Of a stretch of 35,300 bases of DNA, positions 1 through 8,336 are shown piece by piece. Position 1 is the first letter of the stretch. Each line of letters starts with the position of its first letter. The notes beneath the pieces were generated by a model. That model saw only the letters and a list, made by a program, of their open reading frames with translations, was not told where the DNA came from and did not search any database. Source of the DNA: Oscillospiraceae bacterium (GTDB lineage Bacteria > Bacillota > Clostridia > Oscillospirales > UBA929). A program made the translations under genes and the position numbers. The stretch covers positions 1 to 35,300 of the forward strand of contig JAIRUE010000086.1 of assembly GCA_031254575.1 (NCBI GenBank), written 5' to 3'.

Positions 1-1393
1 CTGTTTCCGAGTCATAATACGCCGTGACATAGCTGCCCTCCACAAACCACGCGGGGTCCAGGCTGCCTGTCGTAAAGTCATCGGCCTCAGGCACGTCATT
101 GATTGTGTGGACGCGGAAACACAGCTTCCACGCCGCCGGGGACACCATGGGGGTGTAGCCTCCGTCTCTGAGAATCGCGTCCTCGTTGAGGGGGGTGAGG
201 TCCTTAAAGCCGGCGCGGCCTATCACGATCGGTTTCCAGGGCAGTTCCTCCTCCACCCTCTGGCCGACCGTGACCTTGGTGACCTGAAGATCAGCTGTGC
301 ACCCGCCGACGTTGAGTTTGTCAAGGAAATCCTCAAACTCCTCGGGGGGGAAGTTGATGTCCTCATAGCGGAACTGCGCGACGTTGCCGGTGAGGTTGGT
401 GGTGTAAGGCTCCGTTTTGCCCCAGCCAATCGTCCCGCCGGCATAGTTCTGGAAAATGAGCTCGGGGGCGTCGTCACTCTTATAATAGACGGTGATGATG
501 CTGCCCGGCACAAGGTATTCGCGGATCTCGGCGGGGTCAATGAATCCGGCCTGCCCCCACGCGCCGCAGGAACCCGGCGCGCCGTCCCAAAGGTGGTCGA
601 GCTGAATCTCTTCCACGATGTTATAGAGGAGGGAACGGTCGGCCGAACCGAAGCCGGCGGGCGGTTCAAAGGACGCGGAGGTGTCATAACCGGTCATGAT
701 GTTGCCGGAAGCGTCGTAGAAGGCGATGTAGTCGATGATAAGGTTGGCGGCGTGCTCACCCGCGGTGACGGCGCTGTCGTGCGTCTTGGTGAGGACGAGG
801 ATGTTCTTCGCGCCGGGAGCAAAGACCCGGTTGTCGTCCAGCTTTGCCGTCAGCTCTTTGAACAGGCTCTTATCCAGAGCAACGCCCCAAAGGAACTCGC
901 TCCTGTTGTTGCTTTCGCCGGTATAGGCCTCCAGCATACCCCCCGACGCGTAGAAATTGCCATCCGGGTGCTCGACCCAGATGCGCAGATCTATCTCGCG
1001 GACGTCGGCGACCCTGTCGCCGAACAGGCCGGAGATGTCAATGCCCAGATAGGGGCAGCCGCCCTCCGTGGTCTCGATTTTGAGCGCTTTGCCGCCGTTG
1101 TAGTCGATGACCGACATCACGGACGGGTCGGCGTTGCCGGGGGTGAGGTTAAAGGCGAGGTAACCGGTCCTGCCGTCGTCAAAGGTGATGGCGCCGTCGG
1201 GAATGGCTTTGGGCTGGGCGACAACCGGCGTGTCGTCCCAGGCCAACCCGCCGCCGCCGCCGCCTCCTCCGTCGCTGGCTTCAGCCGTAGACGGGGTGAC
1301 CGGTGACGGGGACGCCGTGTCTCCGCACGCCGTCAAAAGCGTGCCAAAGACGAGCAAGACCGACAGCAGCAGAGCAATTCGCTTTGTGTTCAT
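1..1393 (-). CDS. Secreted lipoprotein with Gly-rich linker and repeated domains (partial, C-terminus off window)
   Basis: This reading frame is open from an ATG at 1393 to the left edge (about 464 codons) and is missing from the ORF track because its stop lies outside the window. The start has a GAGGG site upstream. The N-terminus MNTKRIALLLSVLLV... ends in a lipobox (LTAC, Cys about residue 23), so it should be a lipid-anchored surface protein. A Ser/Thr/Pro linker and eight consecutive glycines follow. The rest looks all-beta and contains at least two related segments: 'VPGSIITVYYKSDD' and 'VEGSYVTAYYDSET' each follow a similar 'DPA' stretch. This resembles carbohydrate-binding-type modules, but I cannot assign a family. 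It is the last visible gene of the nine-gene operon, 228 bases after the second permease pair. By position it could be a second solute-binding or glycan-binding lipoprotein. No function is proven. Confidence 0.8.
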   Translation of the reverse strand, partial: MNTKRIALLLSVLLVFGTLLTACGDTASPSPVTPSTAEASDGGGGGGGGLAWDDTPVVAQPKAIPDGAITFDDGRTGYLAFNLTPGNADPSVMSVIDYNGGKALKIETTEGGCPYLGIDISGLFGDRVADVREIDLRIWVEHPDGNFYASGGMLEAYTGESNNRSEFLWGVALDKSLFKELTAKLDDNRVFAPGAKNILVLTKTHDSAVTAGEHAANLIIDYIAFYDASGNIMTGYDTSASFEPPAGFGSADRSLLYNIVEEIQLDHLWDGAPGSCGAWGQAGFIDPAEIREYLVPGSIITVYYKSDDAPELIFQNYAGGTIGWGKTEPYTTNLTGNVAQFRYEDINFPPEEFEDFLDKLNVGGCTADLQVTKVTVGQRVEEELPWKPIVIGRAGFKDLTPLNEDAILRDGGYTPMVSPAAWKLCFRVHTINDVPEADDFTTGSLDPAWFVEGSYVTAYYDSET

Positions 1394-1466
1394 GTTTTTC
1401 CCTCTTTCTTATATAAATTGGTTTTCTCGCGGTTTTCTGCGGTGTCACGCTCCAGCATTTCGCACA

Positions 1467-1620
1467 CGGGCGATGGAGCCGCTCTGTGTCACGCTCCATG
1501 CCGCGCCCTCTCCGCTTCGCTTTCCCTCCGGAGACACCGTCTCCTGCGGAAAGCTGCGCTTCGGTCTGAAAATAACTCGCGGGATACGTTATTTTCAGAC
1601 GCGGGCGATGGAGCCGCTCT
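1467..1620. repeat. 19-bp direct repeat pair in the intergenic gap before the lipoprotein gene
   Basis: The 19-mer CGGGCGATGGAGCCGCTCT occurs at 1467-1485 and again at 1602-1620. The first copy is also flanked on each side by GTGTCACGCTCCA (1442-1454 and 1486-1498). The gap of 228 bases between the permease stop and the lipoprotein start is otherwise gene-free. The 16-mer CCGCGCCCTCTCCGCT from this gap recurs in the short spacer between the two permease genes (ending near 2685). This suggests a small dispersed or decaying intergenic repeat. No mobile-element gene is present. Confidence 0.7.
1564..1600 (-). other. Perfect 13-bp inverted repeat (RNA hairpin) between permease and lipoprotein genes
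   Basis: GTCTGAAAATAAC (1564-1576) pairs perfectly with GTTATTTTCAGAC (1588-1600) around an 11-base loop. It lies just downstream of the permease stop on the transcribed minus strand. No uridine run follows, so a classic intrinsic terminator is unlikely. It may instead be an mRNA-stabilising or processing hairpin setting the relative levels of permease and lipoprotein message. It sits between the two 19-bp direct repeats. Confidence 0.6.
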
Positions 1621-1621
1621 T

Positions 1622-2608
1622 TTATCCCACTATTCCCGATCGCTCGACCCCCTCTATGAATCTCCTTTGCAGGAAGATGTAAATGATAATCATGGGCAAT
1701 ATCATCATAATAATGCCGGCGTATACATAGAGCGAGGAAATATTGGGATCGATGATCCGGTAACTGCCTGAGAGCGTATTGCCCAGCGTGTTGAGCTTTT
1801 TGGACAGGGCCCAGTCTCCGCTGATCTGGAAAACATTGGCGTAAAAGACATCGTTATACTGCCAGACCAGCGAGAAGATAAGCACCGTGATGATCGGGGG
1901 CATGGCGTTGGGGACCATCACGCGCAGATAGGTGTAAAACGTGCCCGCGCCGTCCACAAAGGCGGCTTCCTCGATCTCCTTGGGCAAGCCGCGGAAGAAT
2001 TGATTGAAGATATAGATATACAGTCCCGAACGCAGGCCGACGCCGAAGATCGTCAGCATATACATCGGAAAGAGCGTCGTGAGCATATTGGGCGGATTGC
2101 CTCCGGTGATCAGGGAGAGAATTCCCAGCGGGTCAAAGTTGCGGAAGGTCACATAGAGGGGCAGGATGACGCTGTGGGCGGGAAGGACGATGACGAGGAT
2201 GACGCAGGCAAAGAGAATCTTCTTCAGCGGGAACTGAAAGCGCGCGAAACCGTAGCCCACCATCGAGCAGACCACGATCTGGATAAGCGACAGCGAGCTG
2301 ATATAGAACAGCATGTTGCGCAGGACTTTCCAGTATTGGGTGACCGTGAGCATAAGAGAGTACCGCTCCAGCGTGGGGGATTGCGGAATAAGGTATATGG
2401 CGGGGCTGTACGCGTCCTCATTGGAGAAAAACGAGTTGAACGCGATGCCGATGATCGGGCCGAGGATGACATAGGAGATGCCGACGATCAGCGCCAGCCG
2501 GAAAAGGGAAAGAACAAACCCCATAAGCCAGCGGATGATCCGCTGCCTCTCGTTGCCCATCCTTGTATCCGCATTGAATTTCTTAATTCTCTGTTTCAGG
2601 GATTCCAA
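1622..2608 (-). CDS. Carbohydrate ABC transporter permease, MalG type (second pair)
   Basis: This is an inner-membrane permease subunit of a CUT1-type sugar importer, 328 residues, with about six hydrophobic helices. The cytoplasmic EAA loop that docks the ATPase is clear near the C-terminal third ('EEAAFVDGAG' and a conserved Pro about ten residues later). The start is TTG at 2608, chosen because AGAGGAG lies 8 bases upstream; the first internal ATG is 16 codons later with no better site. It follows the MalF-type gene by 76 bases and should form a heterodimer with it. No ATP-binding gene is nearby, so a shared MsmX-like ATPase elsewhere is inferred. The substrate is unknown. Confidence 0.92.
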   Translation of the reverse strand: MESLKQRIKKFNADTRMGNERQRIIRWLMGFVLSLFRLALIVGISYVILGPIIGIAFNSFFSNEDAYSPAIYLIPQSPTLERYSLMLTVTQYWKVLRNMLFYISSLSLIQIVVCSMVGYGFARFQFPLKKILFACVILVIVLPAHSVILPLYVTFRNFDPLGILSLITGGNPPNMLTTLFPMYMLTIFGVGLRSGLYIYIFNQFFRGLPKEIEEAAFVDGAGTFYTYLRVMVPNAMPPIITVLIFSLVWQYNDVFYANVFQISGDWALSKKLNTLGNTLSGSYRIIDPNISSLYVYAGIIMMILPMIIIYIFLQRRFIEGVERSGIVG

Positions 2609-2684
2609 TCCTACCGCTCCTCTCCAAATCTGCGCGCGTCATATTCCTCGCCAGGCGTACAGCCGCGTTCCGCGCCCTCTCCGC

Positions 2685-3620
2685 TCAGTTATCGTAGTAA
2701 ACCAGCTTTGACACCGCATAGCTGGCGATACCCAGAATGCCGCAGACGCTTATCATGCTGATAAGGCTGAACGCCGCGCCGACCGAATAATTCTGTTCGC
2801 CGAACATGGTGTCGTATACTTCCTGCAGCACGCGGCTGTTGACAAAAGAGTCCAGCACGGTGTAAACCATATTGGTCACCAGCAGCGGCGACACCATAGG
2901 GAAGGTGATCTTCCAGAACGTCTCGTAAGTCGTCGCGCCCTCAATCTTCGCCACCTCATACAGGGAGGGCGAGATCGATTGCAGCGCCGCGAGGAAGATG
3001 ATGATCTGCACGCCGGACATGGTGATAACGGTGTTGATGCGGGACACCGCGCCGACGATGTATTCGAGTACCGTTTCCGGCAGGGCGATGTCGCCCAGGA
3101 GGTCTATGTAGTAAAGAATCCCCGCGCTCCCGCCGCCGGCGCCCGAAACGGAGTCCACCACCGCGGACGGAGCGGGGCTGGAACCTCCGATCATCATGGC
3201 TCTCACAAGGTCCAGCGCCTGAACGATCGCCGGGGCGTTGAGCAGGGCCGGCAGGAAAAAGATGGCGCGGGCGACCGTGCGCCCCCGGAACTTCTGGTTG
3301 AGTACGATGGCTATGAACAGGGAGAAGAAAATAATCAGCGGAACGTCAACGACCATGTTAATCAGCGACTCGGTCAGTATCTGCGTAAAACGCGGGTGGC
3401 CGGTGAACGCGTAACGGAAATTCTCCAGCCCGATAAACCTCGTCGTGTACCCCAATCCCTCCGTCGTCGTCTCGGAAAAGGCAAACTGCCCCACCATCCA
3501 AAGGCTTCGCACGTAAAACAGCAAAAACCCCAAGACGAACGGCGATATGAACAAAAGGCCCGTGACGGCGCGCCGCTGCGAAAGCGTCATGCCCCTGCGC
3601 TTTTTCACCACCCCGGTCAT
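2685..3620 (-). CDS. Carbohydrate ABC transporter permease, MalF/LplB type (second pair)
   Basis: This is the 311-residue partner of the downstream MalG-type permease. The first TM segment is at about residues 17-40, followed by several further helices and an EAA-type loop ('LYEVAKIEGATTYE'). A Gly/Ser/Ala-rich periplasmic-side insertion lies near residues 145-165 ('GAGGGSAG'). The ATG at 3620 overlaps the stop of the DUF5696 gene as ATGA, so the two are probably translationally coupled, and a GAGGGGG site lies inside the upstream gene. This tight linkage implies that the DUF5696 product works with this particular transporter. The substrate cannot be read from the sequence. Confidence 0.92.
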   Translation of the reverse strand: MTGVVKKRRGMTLSQRRAVTGLLFISPFVLGFLLFYVRSLWMVGQFAFSETTTEGLGYTTRFIGLENFRYAFTGHPRFTQILTESLINMVVDVPLIIFFSLFIAIVLNQKFRGRTVARAIFFLPALLNAPAIVQALDLVRAMMIGGSSPAPSAVVDSVSGAGGGSAGILYYIDLLGDIALPETVLEYIVGAVSRINTVITMSGVQIIIFLAALQSISPSLYEVAKIEGATTYETFWKITFPMVSPLLVTNMVYTVLDSFVNSRVLQEVYDTMFGEQNYSVGAAFSLISMISVCGILGIASYAVSKLVYYDN

Positions 3621-6208
3621 GCCGCGGCCCCCTCTCTGACCGCGAACCCGCGCGCGGACACCGTCAGGCCCCCGTAGGAGAGGTCCGTGCCGGTATAGTT
3701 GACGAGAATCTGGATGCCGTTGTCATACGTGACGCACCGCAGGCCGTCCGGCATGATCTCATGCCGGACAATGGCGCTGCCGCTCACCCGGCTGAGAATC
3801 GGGTTGACGGTATGGTACAACTCCATTGCCTCAGCCACCCAGTTCTGATAGTAGGTGCCGTAAAAACGGTTGAGGCCGGTGTACTTCATCCCGCTGGCTT
3901 CCTCATAGGTAAAGGTGAAGTGGGGGGAGGCGCCGGTCTCAAGCAGCCGCAGCACGGTGCCGGCGCGGTCGTGGGCGTCGCTGTGATTGACGGCGTAGCC
4001 CGCGTAGGGGATATAGCCGTGGATCACCATCTGGTAAAAGGGCACTTCCTCGTCCACGATATAGAAGTCGCTGTGCTCCAGCGAGATATTGATCAGATCG
4101 TCCGCGTAAGGGAGGGCGTACAGGTTGCCGCCCGACACCATGACGTCCTTGCCCATCCCGGCGATCTTTTCCAGCTGGCCCTTCACCACGTCCAGGGACT
4201 GCTCCCTGTCGATGAGTTCGGTGCGTTTGCGGTCGGAGTGAAGCTCGTCCCCAAGGTCGCGCAGCGAGACGCCGGTCACGTTATACGGCTCAAAGCGTTT
4301 GGTAAACGCGTCCACATAGCGGGGCAAGAATTTGGGGCTTATGAGCGCGTTCCACGTCTCCGGGTATCCGAGCGAATAGGTGGTGTAGCTGACCGGGTCG
4401 ATCTGCTGCGCCCACCACCCCGTCAGGTTGCCGCCGTAATAACGCGAGTTCTCCATGGCGTAATTGTACCGTTTGGCGTTGTACGGGACGTTTTGGAACA
4501 AGACGTCGGCGTACAGTTTGCCGCCCTGCGCCTCCAGCTTGGCCGACAGGTCCTCAAACTTTTTCCTGCTCCCAAGCTGCCGCACGAGGATTATCCTGTT
4601 GGCGGCGTCGTGGAAATAGCCGCGGTTGAGCCACCCCTGATAATTGACCACCTGATTGGACACGCCGCCCTCACGGAACAGGTCCACAATTTCCGCCGCC
4701 TGCGCGTATGTGGTCATCGGGATGCTGCCCTGATACTGGACGGAGAGCATAAACTTCGTCCCCGTGACGGCTCCGACCATGTCCATGTATAAGGGAATGT
4801 CCCCCTGCCCGGCGGATTCTCCCAGCGCGCCTTCGCGGATCAGCCTCTCGCGATAATACCGCGCCATACCGGAGTAGCCGTCATAGCCGGCGTCCAGAAA
4901 GCTGTAGCGCACCGTCAGGTCGGCATTATAAATATTGGCCTCCACGACGGGCATTTCGGCCTCCGTGCCCGTGTTGCCGAACATATACAGGGAAAGGCTG
5001 CCGCGTACGATAAAGGTCGGGTAGACGCTGTTATACGACGCCGTTCTTCCGGACACGGCCGCGGCGAGCTGGACAAACGTATGCCCCTCCTCGATCTGGG
5101 CAAAGACGGAAGGCCCTCCCTCCCGGTAAATCCCGAACACCGGCATCCTGGCCGTTTCGTTGTTGCCCAGCACGGTATACTCGTTGTCCATCGGGTCCTG
5201 CCCGTACAGATACTGGCTGTACTCCTCGGCGTGATCCTTGCCGTTGTTGAAACGTATCAGGGAACCGGAGCCGTTGGGGACGAGCAGGTAACCGCTCTCA
5301 CCGGTCCCGGCCGCGCCGAGGCTGCGCGCGAATTGAATCTGATATATCCTGGCGCCGCCTGTCTCCACGATGCGGTGCGTGGGAACCGACACCTTCAGGC
5401 TGTCGCCGTCCAGCCGGTATTCCAGCGGAACCTCAAAGCTGACGGTCACGGCGCCCTCCACGCCCGACGCCAGCGAATCCTCCAGCCAGTCCTCCTCGGT
5501 ATACCCGGCCCCCTCGAAGATAGCGAGCAGCTTGCGGACGGTAGCCGCGCCCCTCGCGTTCGCGAACAGCTCCCAAAATCCCTCCGGGGCGTCTTCGGAC
5601 TCAATATACCGCATCTCAACGTACTCGCGGTCTTTGGGGTCCTCCACCCTGTCAAGGAAAAAGTCCAGCCGGTCGCGGTGGATATAGAGAGGGACGATGC
5701 CGGTGGTCACCCTAAGGTCGCCCAGCGTATAGACATACCGCAGGCCCCCGTCGAGGCTCTCAGCCCTGAACTGCCCGTCCTTGATCGCGTAATCGTAGAC
5801 GTTGTAACGGCCCGGCGTCCGGCGGGCATTGAAAAAATCGATGGTCAGAGGCGACTTCAGGATCGACTTGTTGAGACCGGACGCGATGGGGTCCTCGTCG
5901 GCGTCCGGCGGGCAGACGTACGTAATCAACCCCGAGCGCTTGTCATACACGGCGGCGTTTGTGGATTCAAGGTCGGTGTACAGCTGCAAAAACCCGTTTT
6001 CGGCCGCGAGAACCATTCCCGGCACGTTCCCGCCGCCCTGCAGCGGCGCGAAAGCGCGCCCCTCCTCGTAATAGGCGCCGCGTTCCTCAAGGTACTGCTT
6101 GTACCCGCCGTACATGCGGTAGTAGAATTGCAGATACCCCTGATAGATCAGGATCACCAGAGCGGCAACCCCCAGCACGGTCAGCAGCAGTTTTGTCCCC
6201 AGTTTCAT
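3617..6208 (-). CDS. DUF5696 family membrane-anchored protein, possibly glycoside hydrolase-like
   Basis: This 863-residue protein has one N-terminal membrane anchor (about residues 7-27: LLLTVLGVAALVILIYQGY) and a large extracytoplasmic part. I recognise it as the DUF5696 type that recurs beside sugar ABC permeases and Yip1 proteins in Paenibacillus and Clostridia. Residues about 60-330 look like a beta-rich domain; about 330-860 have the rhythm of a glycosidase-like domain followed by a small beta domain. Acidic residues in 'LRDLGDELHSD' (roughly residue 650) could be catalytic, but no characterised family is obvious. The start at ATG 6208 has AGGGGG about 8 bases upstream. It follows the Yip1 gene by 11 bases and overlaps the next permease by 4. 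A role in cleaving or presenting glycan at the surface is inference. Confidence 0.85.
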   Translation of the reverse strand: MKLGTKLLLTVLGVAALVILIYQGYLQFYYRMYGGYKQYLEERGAYYEEGRAFAPLQGGGNVPGMVLAAENGFLQLYTDLESTNAAVYDKRSGLITYVCPPDADEDPIASGLNKSILKSPLTIDFFNARRTPGRYNVYDYAIKDGQFRAESLDGGLRYVYTLGDLRVTTGIVPLYIHRDRLDFFLDRVEDPKDREYVEMRYIESEDAPEGFWELFANARGAATVRKLLAIFEGAGYTEEDWLEDSLASGVEGAVTVSFEVPLEYRLDGDSLKVSVPTHRIVETGGARIYQIQFARSLGAAGTGESGYLLVPNGSGSLIRFNNGKDHAEEYSQYLYGQDPMDNEYTVLGNNETARMPVFGIYREGGPSVFAQIEEGHTFVQLAAAVSGRTASYNSVYPTFIVRGSLSLYMFGNTGTEAEMPVVEANIYNADLTVRYSFLDAGYDGYSGMARYYRERLIREGALGESAGQGDIPLYMDMVGAVTGTKFMLSVQYQGSIPMTTYAQAAEIVDLFREGGVSNQVVNYQGWLNRGYFHDAANRIILVRQLGSRKKFEDLSAKLEAQGGKLYADVLFQNVPYNAKRYNYAMENSRYYGGNLTGWWAQQIDPVSYTTYSLGYPETWNALISPKFLPRYVDAFTKRFEPYNVTGVSLRDLGDELHSDRKRTELIDREQSLDVVKGQLEKIAGMGKDVMVSGGNLYALPYADDLINISLEHSDFYIVDEEVPFYQMVIHGYIPYAGYAVNHSDAHDRAGTVLRLLETGASPHFTFTYEEASGMKYTGLNRFYGTYYQNWVAEAMELYHTVNPILSRVSGSAIVRHEIMPDGLRCVTYDNGIQILVNYTGTDLSYGGLTVSARGFAVREGAAA

Positions 6209-6219
6209 CGGCGGTCCCC

Positions 6220-6852
6220 CTATCCCCTGAGCATCAGGTCGTTATAGATACTTTCAAAGAAGGTAAACACCTGATTGAGCATGTCGAACAGCAGCAGCAC
6301 AAGGAAAATGATGATAAACATGGCTATCAGCGTGAGAATCAGCGTAAAAATCGTTTTGACCAGCGTGTAGTTGTGCACCGTCATGATCCCCGTCAGAATC
6401 AGCAGGGCTGTCCACGCGACGCCCAAGCCGATGATAAGGACATAAAAGACTTCCTCATTGGCCGCCAGCACGTTGGAGATGAGAATGGCGGGAATGTAGG
6501 TAATGATGAGCGGCAGGAACGCGTAGCCCGTCACCGTCATAATATCCTTGAACCGGCCCTCGCCCTCCATCAGGCAGGTGATCGACCAGTTGCCGATGCA
6601 AAACAGCAGATAGAGCAGAAAGATGCTCTGCAGATCGGTCAGCCCGTTGACCGAACGCGGGTCGGTCAGGTTTACGATGAAGCCCGCGAAGATGCGGTTG
6701 CAGGTATAGCACAGGCTGAACAGGAAGACGATAATCAGCGCCAGCGGCACGCTTCCCTTCTCCCTGTGCCGTATCTCGTAGAAGGTATCGGCGGGATGGT
6801 TCAGGACCCGGACGAGGTGCTGAAATTTGTCGCGTGTAAAAATTTTAGTCAT
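6220..6852 (-). CDS. Yip1 family integral membrane protein
   Basis: I place the start at ATG 6852 ('MTKIFTRDKFQHLV'), giving 210 residues. The track's longer start at 6906 would push 18 codons into the preceding NHL gene. With the ATG used here the overlap is only 8 bases, which fits coupling. After a soluble N-terminus there are about five hydrophobic helices (for example 'PLALIIVFLFSLCYTC' and a C-terminal 'IALFIIIFLVLLLF'-like segment), with the polar turn pattern of Yip1/YIPF-like proteins. Bacterial Yip1 proteins have no established biochemical role. Its position between the NHL-repeat protein and DUF5696 suggests it assembles or anchors that surface complex. Confidence 0.82.
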   Translation of the reverse strand: MTKIFTRDKFQHLVRVLNHPADTFYEIRHREKGSVPLALIIVFLFSLCYTCNRIFAGFIVNLTDPRSVNGLTDLQSIFLLYLLFCIGNWSITCLMEGEGRFKDIMTVTGYAFLPLIITYIPAILISNVLAANEEVFYVLIIGLGVAWTALLILTGIMTVHNYTLVKTIFTLILTLIAMFIIIFLVLLLFDMLNQVFTFFESIYNDLMLRG

Positions 6853-8320
6853 CGGCGAGCAGATCCCCCTTCTCGGTCCCTTTTTGCCTGACCAGACTCC
6901 GCACATACAACGCCAGCGCCGCCACGATGACCCCCGTGAGGATATACCCCAGATTCGCCTTGAGGATGTTGTTGCGGTAGCGCTTGAAAGCGATGGAGTA
7001 ATACGTGCGGTTCATGCCCAGCTTGAGGTGCTTCATGGCCTCCTTGTTATTCCCCTCGGTGAGGTACGCCTTGCCGATGCCGATATTGGCCAGCTCAAGG
7101 TTTTCATTGAGGGTGAGCACCTGCCGCCACAGATCCACCGCCAGCCCCTCGTCGCCGTCCTGCCGGAGCCCGACCGCGGTGTTGATAAGACTGCCGTATT
7201 CCGTCTCGGTAAAAATCATGATCTCCAGCCGCCCGGAGTCGAGCACAAGCAGCTTATCCCCGGTGGAGGCCAGCGCGCAGGGGGCCTTGAACGTACCGGC
7301 CTGTGTGCCCATACCGCCGAAGATATAGAGCAGATTGCCCTCGTAGTCGTAGGTGAAGACGCGCCCGCGTTTTGAGTCTAGCATGGAATAGATGCCCTTG
7401 CCCCGGTAGAGGATGTCCACGATCTTGGAGGGGCCGTCGAACTCACCGGCGACGGCGGGGAGAAAAAAGACATCTCCCCCGACATTGTTGTTCTCCCCCT
7501 TTCTGATGACGTCCACGCCCTTGGGGTTGAGCCGGAAAGCGGCCTGCGTTCCCTGGGGGTCGATGCAGGAGGCATAGACAAATCCCGCGTCGTCCACGTC
7601 GACGCCGGTAAACTCGGTGGGAATGAACAACTGCTGCAGCTTGCGCTGCTCTTTGGTGGAAAGGCTGCGCCAAATGCGCTGCCAAAGGGAGACCGAAACC
7701 GGAATCGTTCCGAAAAAGCTCAGAAATTCGCCATCCGCCGTAAAGACCATGATCCCCTGAAACATATTTCTGGCGACCACATATACCCGGTCGGCATAGT
7801 CCACCGCCACCTTCAGCGGGGAAAACTCATACTCCGCCGGCAGGATCTCGCTCTTCGGGTCGGCAATGATCCGAACGGCTCTGTCCCCGTCCAGCACGAC
7901 AATCCGCTTGTTCTCGGTGTCGGCCACATAGAGCAGGTTTTTTTCCGATACCGTCACCCCGTAAGGCTTGCGGAACGTATCGGGCGTCCCGCCGTTGTCA
8001 AACGTCTCGATGACGGCGACCGCTCCGGTCAGTTCCTGATTGACGACGACGATGCGGTCGTTATCGGTATCGGCCACATAAATCAGCCCGTCCGGCGCGA
8101 CGCAAAAGCTCTGCGGATTCCTGAACGGGGTGATCCCGAGCGTCTGCCCCGAAACCGTTCCGGCGGGGACATACGGCGCGGGCGTGAACTCGATATATTC
8201 GCGGTAGTTGAACGTATAGGAATCATACGGCACGTCGGCCGCGGCCAGAGCCGGCACGGCGCAGGAGAGCAGCGCGGCGGACGCCGCCGTCAGCGCCGCC
8301 AGCCTTGCAAAGCGTTTCAC
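6845..8320 (-). CDS. Secreted NHL-repeat beta-propeller protein with TPR-like segment and C-terminal TM anchor
   Basis: About 491 residues. The N-terminus is a Sec signal peptide (MKRFARLAALTAASAALLS... cleavage near ALA-AD). Residues about 60-370 hold NHL/beta-propeller repeats, with typical 'GLIYVADTDNDRIVVV' and 'LLYVADTENKRIVVL' blades. Residues about 380-440 look like TPR helices ('LANIGIGKAYLTEGN'). A single TM helix near 455-480 is followed by a short basic tail. GTG at 8320 is preferred over the track's GTG at 8332, because the GGGGGTG ribosome site abuts 8332 but lies about 9 bases from 8320. It starts just after the permease stop. The layout suggests an outward-facing scaffold or glycan sensor anchored at the membrane; no enzyme motif is visible. 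Confidence 0.82.
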   Translation of the reverse strand: MKRFARLAALTAASAALLSCAVPALAAADVPYDSYTFNYREYIEFTPAPYVPAGTVSGQTLGITPFRNPQSFCVAPDGLIYVADTDNDRIVVVNQELTGAVAVIETFDNGGTPDTFRKPYGVTVSEKNLLYVADTENKRIVVLDGDRAVRIIADPKSEILPAEYEFSPLKVAVDYADRVYVVARNMFQGIMVFTADGEFLSFFGTIPVSVSLWQRIWRSLSTKEQRKLQQLFIPTEFTGVDVDDAGFVYASCIDPQGTQAAFRLNPKGVDVIRKGENNNVGGDVFFLPAVAGEFDGPSKIVDILYRGKGIYSMLDSKRGRVFTYDYEGNLLYIFGGMGTQAGTFKAPCALASTGDKLLVLDSGRLEIMIFTETEYGSLINTAVGLRQDGDEGLAVDLWRQVLTLNENLELANIGIGKAYLTEGNNKEAMKHLKLGMNRTYYSIAFKRYRNNILKANLGYILTGVIVAALALYVRSLVRQKGTEKGDLLADD

Positions 8321-8336
8321 GACCTGTCGCACCCCC

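Noticed and set aside
107-1306. 399-residue plus-strand ORF
   Set aside because: It is antisense to the lipoprotein gene, which has a signal peptide, lipobox and ribosome site.
1530-1544. Short palindrome GGAGAC-ACC-GTCTCC
   Set aside because: A 6-bp arm in GC-rich sequence is near chance level and has no T-run or promoter context.
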